A stretch of DNA of 64,000 nt, from the NCBI RefSeq assembly GCF_030285625.1, contig NZ_CP127294.1, positions 2,366,001-2,430,000 of the forward strand, written 5' to 3'. The position numbers were made by a program, and so were the translations under genes. Below are positions 61,493 to 64,000 of this stretch, piece after piece. Source of the DNA: Amycolatopsis sp. 2-15. GTDB lineage: Bacteria > Actinomycetota > Actinomycetes > Mycobacteriales > Pseudonocardiaceae. Below the pieces are notes generated by a model. It made no database searches. It was not told the DNA's origin and saw only the letters and a list, made by a program, of their open reading frames with translations. Numbering within the stretch: the stretch's first letter is position 1; each line of letters opens with the position of its first letter.

Positions 61493-62530
61493 CTACTCCT
61501 TTGTGGTCCCGGTGTCCGTGGTCCCGCTGTTCATGATCCAAGCGTCGCCCCATTCCGCTTCGCGCGCGGCGCGGTAGCGGAGACCGTGGCGTTTCGAAAC
61601 GGTGACGCCGGAAGCGAGGCCATCCACCGTACACAGGTCGAGTTGCACGAAGCCCTTGTGCTTGCGCGGGTGGCGCAGGATCCGCGCGTCGGCGCGGTCG
61701 GCCGCGGCCCCCGCCGGAGCCGCGACGACATAGGAGAACTTCTCGTCCTCGAACCCCAGCGTGCCCGCCTTGATGCGCCGGTGCACGCCACTGCGCGGCA
61801 GGCGCGCGGCGAAATGGCACCAGTCCTCGCCGGGTCTGATCGGGCAGTCGCCGTCGTGCGGACACGGCGCGAGCACCGTGTGGCCGAGCCCGCGCAGCAC
61901 GTCGCGCGCCGCGCGGATGCGGGCGAACCCGGCGGGCGTGCCGGGCTCGATCAGCGCCACCGCGCCACCCGACGCGGCGAGCCAGCGGACCACCTCGTCG
62001 CGCGTGCGTTCCGGCAGCTCGCCCAGCACGTAGGACAGCGTCACCAGGTCGGTTGCCGGCAGCGGGGACGACGGGTCGATCAGCCCGCGCTGCCACGTCG
62101 CTCCGCGGACCGCCGCGTCTGCGGCGCTCGCCGCGAGTTTGCGGCCCAAGGCGAGCGCGCCGGCGACCTGCTCGACGACCGTGCACTTTTCCAGCGTCGG
62201 CCAAGCGCGGGCCGCGGCCCAGATCGCCGCCCCCGTGCCGCCGCCGATGTCGAGCTGCGTGCGCGGCGCGAACTCGGGGGCGGCCGCGGCCACTTCGCCG
62301 AGCACGGAGCTGACGGCCGCGTACGTCGCCGGCATGCGGTAACCCGCGTAGGCGGCGACGTCGAGCTCCGAGATGAGGATCGGCGACGTCGCGGCTTCGC
62401 CGGAGCGGTAGCGCGAGCTGAGCTTGTCGACCGCCTGGGCGAGCCGGGATTCGGGGAAGCGGCCGAGCTCGTGGTCGAGGGCGGTTCGCAGGTCGTCGGG
62501 AAGGTGCGCCACGACGGAGAATTCTCCCAT
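61493..62530 (-). CDS. Rsm22-type ribosomal small-subunit methyltransferase
   Basis: The 345-residue protein has a SAM-binding Rossmann core (LDIGGGTGAAI) and Rsm22 (PF09243) features, including conserved cysteines in PCPHDGDCPI and EDWCHF that in mitochondrial homologues may bind an iron-sulfur cluster. Role in ribosome assembly is inferred from the family. ATG 62530. First gene of a two-gene unit; divergent from the DGPF gene across 134 bases. Confidence 0.82.
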   Translation of the reverse strand: MGEFSVVAHLPDDLRTALDHELGRFPESRLAQAVDKLSSRYRSGEAATSPILISELDVAAYAGYRMPATYAAVSSVLGEVAAAAPEFAPRTQLDIGGGTGAAIWAAARAWPTLEKCTVVEQVAGALALGRKLAASAADAAVRGATWQRGLIDPSSPLPATDLVTLSYVLGELPERTRDEVVRWLAASGGAVALIEPGTPAGFARIRAARDVLRGLGHTVLAPCPHDGDCPIRPGEDWCHFAARLPRSGVHRRIKAGTLGFEDEKFSYVVAAPAGAAADRADARILRHPRKHKGFVQLDLCTVDGLASGVTVSKRHGLRYRAAREAEWGDAWIMNSGTTDTGTTKE

Positions 62531-62664
62531 GCCCGATTTGTCCCCAGGCGGGCGCCTGACCTGCTAGTTTCGGCCGCGGGAAAAAGTTCGGGCGCTTTGT
62601 CGATCCAGTGGCCGCCCGTTCGACGCAGGGGTGACGGCAAGACCGAAGAGAGAGGATCTCCCAA

Positions 62665-63093
62665 ATGCGGTTCATGGTGATCATGAAGGCGAACGAAGAG
62701 TCCGAGTCCAACCAGATGCCGACCACCGAGATGCTCGCCGAGATGGGGAAGTTCAACGAGGAACTCGTCCGGGCGGGCGTGATGCTCGCCGGTGAGGGGC
62801 TCCTGCCGAGCTCGGAGGGTGCGCGCGTGCGCTTCGCGGGCAACGCCGAGCCGACCGTGATCGACGGCCCGTTCGCCGAGAGCAAGGAGCTCGTGGCCGG
62901 CTTCTGGATCCTGCAGGTGAAGTCCAAGGAAGAGGTCATCGAGTGGGTGAAGCGCGTGCCCAACACGGACGGCGCGCACCACGAGATCGAGATCCGGCGC
63001 ATCGCCGAGGCCGAGGACTTCGGCGACAACCTGACGCCGGAGCTGCGTGAGGCCGAGGAGAAGCTGCGCGCGGAAGCGGCGAAGAACGCCTGA
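62665..63093 (+). CDS. YciI/DGPF-domain protein, first copy
   Basis: A 142-residue dimeric ferredoxin-like protein with the IDGPFAESKELVAGFWI signature of the DGPF subgroup. It has a charged C-terminal extension (about 112-142). Function unknown; such proteins sit beside ECF42 sigma factors, as here. The stop overlaps the next ATG (TGATG). Confidence 0.9.
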   Translation: MRFMVIMKANEESESNQMPTTEMLAEMGKFNEELVRAGVMLAGEGLLPSSEGARVRFAGNAEPTVIDGPFAESKELVAGFWILQVKSKEEVIEWVKRVPNTDGAHHEIEIRRIAEAEDFGDNLTPELREAEEKLRAEAAKNA

Positions 63094-63443
63094 TGCGCTT
63101 TCTCGTGATGGTCAAGGCCAATGCCGACTCCGAGGCCGGGGTCATGCCGAGCGCCGAGCTGATGGCGCAGATGTCGAAGTTCAACGACGAGCTGGCGGCG
63201 TCGGGGCACCTCGTGCAGGCCGAGGGCCTCGCCCCCAGCTCGGCGGGCGCGCGGTTGGTCTACTTCGACGGCGAGCCGCAGCCGCAGGTGGTCGACGGGC
63301 CGTTCGCGGAGACGAAGGAGCTCGTGGCCGGGCTGTGGATCCTGCAGGGGGAGTCGGTCGCGGAGATCGTCGAGCTGCTCAAGCGCGCGCCCAACCCCGA
63401 CCTGCAGGCGGGGACCGTCGAGATCAGGCCGCTCGTTCCGTGA
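63093..63443 (+). CDS. YciI/DGPF-domain protein, second copy
   Basis: The 116-residue paralogue of the preceding protein has VDGPFAETKELVAGLWI and lacks the C-terminal extension. Translation is coupled to the first copy through a one-base overlap. Likely a target or partner of the sigma factor that follows. Confidence 0.9.
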   Translation: MRFLVMVKANADSEAGVMPSAELMAQMSKFNDELAASGHLVQAEGLAPSSAGARLVYFDGEPQPQVVDGPFAETKELVAGLWILQGESVAEIVELLKRAPNPDLQAGTVEIRPLVP

Positions 63444-63449
63444 CGCCGC

Positions 63450-63478
63450 GCCCGCCCGAGGCTTGCCCTCGGGCGGGC
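63450..63478 (+). terminator. Hairpin between DGPF genes and sigma gene
   Basis: GCCCGCCCGAGG (63450-63461), five-base loop, CCTCGGGCGGGC (63467-63478). A perfect 12-bp stem with no T tract, between the DGPF stop and the sigma GTG; it may attenuate read-through. Confidence 0.7.
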
Positions 63479-63497
63479 CAGCCTGTCTGATGGGCCC

Positions 63498-64000
63498 GTG
63501 GAGACGCACGGTGCCGTGGAGGCGGTCTGGCGGATCGAGTCGGCGCGGGTGATCGCGGGACTCGCGCGGATGGTGCGCGACGTCGGGCTCGCCGAGGAGC
63601 TCGCGCAGGACGCGCTGGTCGCCGCACTGGAGCAGTGGCCGGAGACCGGCGTGCCGCGCAACCCCGGCGCGTGGCTGATGACCACGGCCAAACGCCGCGC
63701 CATCGACCAGTTCCGCCGCAACGAGACGTTCGGCCGCAAGCTCGACGAGCTCGGCCGCGAACAGCAGGTCTTCGAGCCGGACCTCGCCGACTTCGACGCG
63801 GTCCTCGACGAGGAACACATCGAGGACGACATCCTCCGGTTGGTGTTCACCGCCTGCCACCCCGTGCTGCCCACGCCGGCGCGCGTCGCTCTCACACTGC
63901 GCATGCTCGGCGGCCTCACCACCGACGAAATCGCCCGCGCGTTCCTCGTCAAGGAATCCACCGTGGCGCAGCGGATCGTGCGCGCGAAGAAATCACTGGC
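63498..64000 (+). CDS. ECF42-type RNA polymerase sigma factor, N-terminal part (cut by window edge)
   Basis: The first 167 codons of a sigma factor, open to the window end. Region 2 includes LAEELAQDALVAALEQWPE and NPGAWLMTTAKRRAIDQFRR; region 4 begins LPTPARVALTLRMLGGLTTD followed by EIARAFLVKESTVAQRIVRA. This is the ECF42/SigJ-like pattern; family members continue with a C-terminal TPR/DUF6596 domain outside the window. Linkage to DGPF genes is a hallmark of the group. GTG 63498 is the earliest start that fits homology. Confidence 0.85.
   Translation, partial: METHGAVEAVWRIESARVIAGLARMVRDVGLAEELAQDALVAALEQWPETGVPRNPGAWLMTTAKRRAIDQFRRNETFGRKLDELGREQQVFEPDLADFDAVLDEEHIEDDILRLVFTACHPVLPTPARVALTLRMLGGLTTDEIARAFLVKESTVAQRIVRAKKSL

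Noticed and set aside
1..64000. CRISPR array, prophage or insertion sequence
   Set aside because: No regularly spaced repeats, cas genes, phage structural genes or transposase motifs were found on either strand.

Overview
The window is GC-rich (roughly 70% by eye) with frequent GTG and TTG starts, dense overlapping genes and no phage, IS or CRISPR. It holds MhuD, CarD, a mycobacterial-type ClpC, a SARP/AfsR regulator and actinobacterial signal-dependent sites (iron box, Zur-like box, SigR-type promoter). This points to a filamentous actinomycete of the Pseudonocardiales, most likely Amycolatopsis or a close relative; the genus is an inference. The backbone recalls the Mycobacterium tuberculosis block from tsnR to clpC1 (Rv3579c-Rv3597c): rlmB/tsnR, cysS, ispF, ispD, carD, lpqE, radA, a beta carbonic anhydrase, mutY, an alpha/beta hydrolase, mhuD, a peptidoglycan amidase and clpC all occur here, but rearranged and padded with accessory genes. 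lsr2 is not beside clpC and disA is not beside radA.

Region 1-8000: AraC-type regulator (cut by the edge), a mycothiol/DinB-like protein, an FhuF-like ferric reductase under an iron box, clpC with a SigR-type promoter and a strong terminator, a kinase-like protein, pyroglutamyl peptidase and a secreted M1 peptidase separated by a striking nested palindrome. Region 8000-15700: SARP/AfsR regulator, DrrAB-type ABC exporter with candidate operators, an EEP-family hydrolase coupled to a GNAT acetyltransferase, and mhuD coupled to an atypical Sir2-like gene. Region 15800-22100: AAA+ ATPase, lipoprotein M1 peptidase, alpha/beta hydrolase, peptidoglycan amidase, mutY, carbonic anhydrase. Region 22200-26200: LacI regulator and a zinc ABC operon with a Zur-like box.

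Region 26100-34200: AlgX/AlgJ-like protein, two tandem DUF445 membrane proteins, a DivIVA-domain coiled-coil protein with hendecad repeats, class II aldolase, zinc-ribbon protein and an AlgI-type MBOAT acyltransferase that could partner the AlgX-like protein. Region 34300-41700: the housekeeping run rlmB, cysS, HAD hydrolase (no normal start, next to repeats), ispF, ispD (degenerate active-site loop), carD, then lpqE and radA. Region 41700-50000: ECF sigma factor with a membrane partner, a trehalose phosphatase fused to a GH15 trehalase-like domain, otsA, and a ThrE-type exporter.

Region 50000-64000: NlpC/P60 hydrolase, tRNA-Thr(UGU), a LuxR-type relic, small membrane proteins, acyl-CoA thioesterase, alpha/beta hydrolase, cytochrome P450, secreted tripeptidyl-peptidase, RDD protein, NarL-type two-component system, a mycothiol/DinB-like gene with an SDR fragment fused upstream, an Rsm22 methyltransferase with a reductase, and finally a pair of DGPF/YciI proteins next to an ECF42-type sigma factor cut by the window edge.
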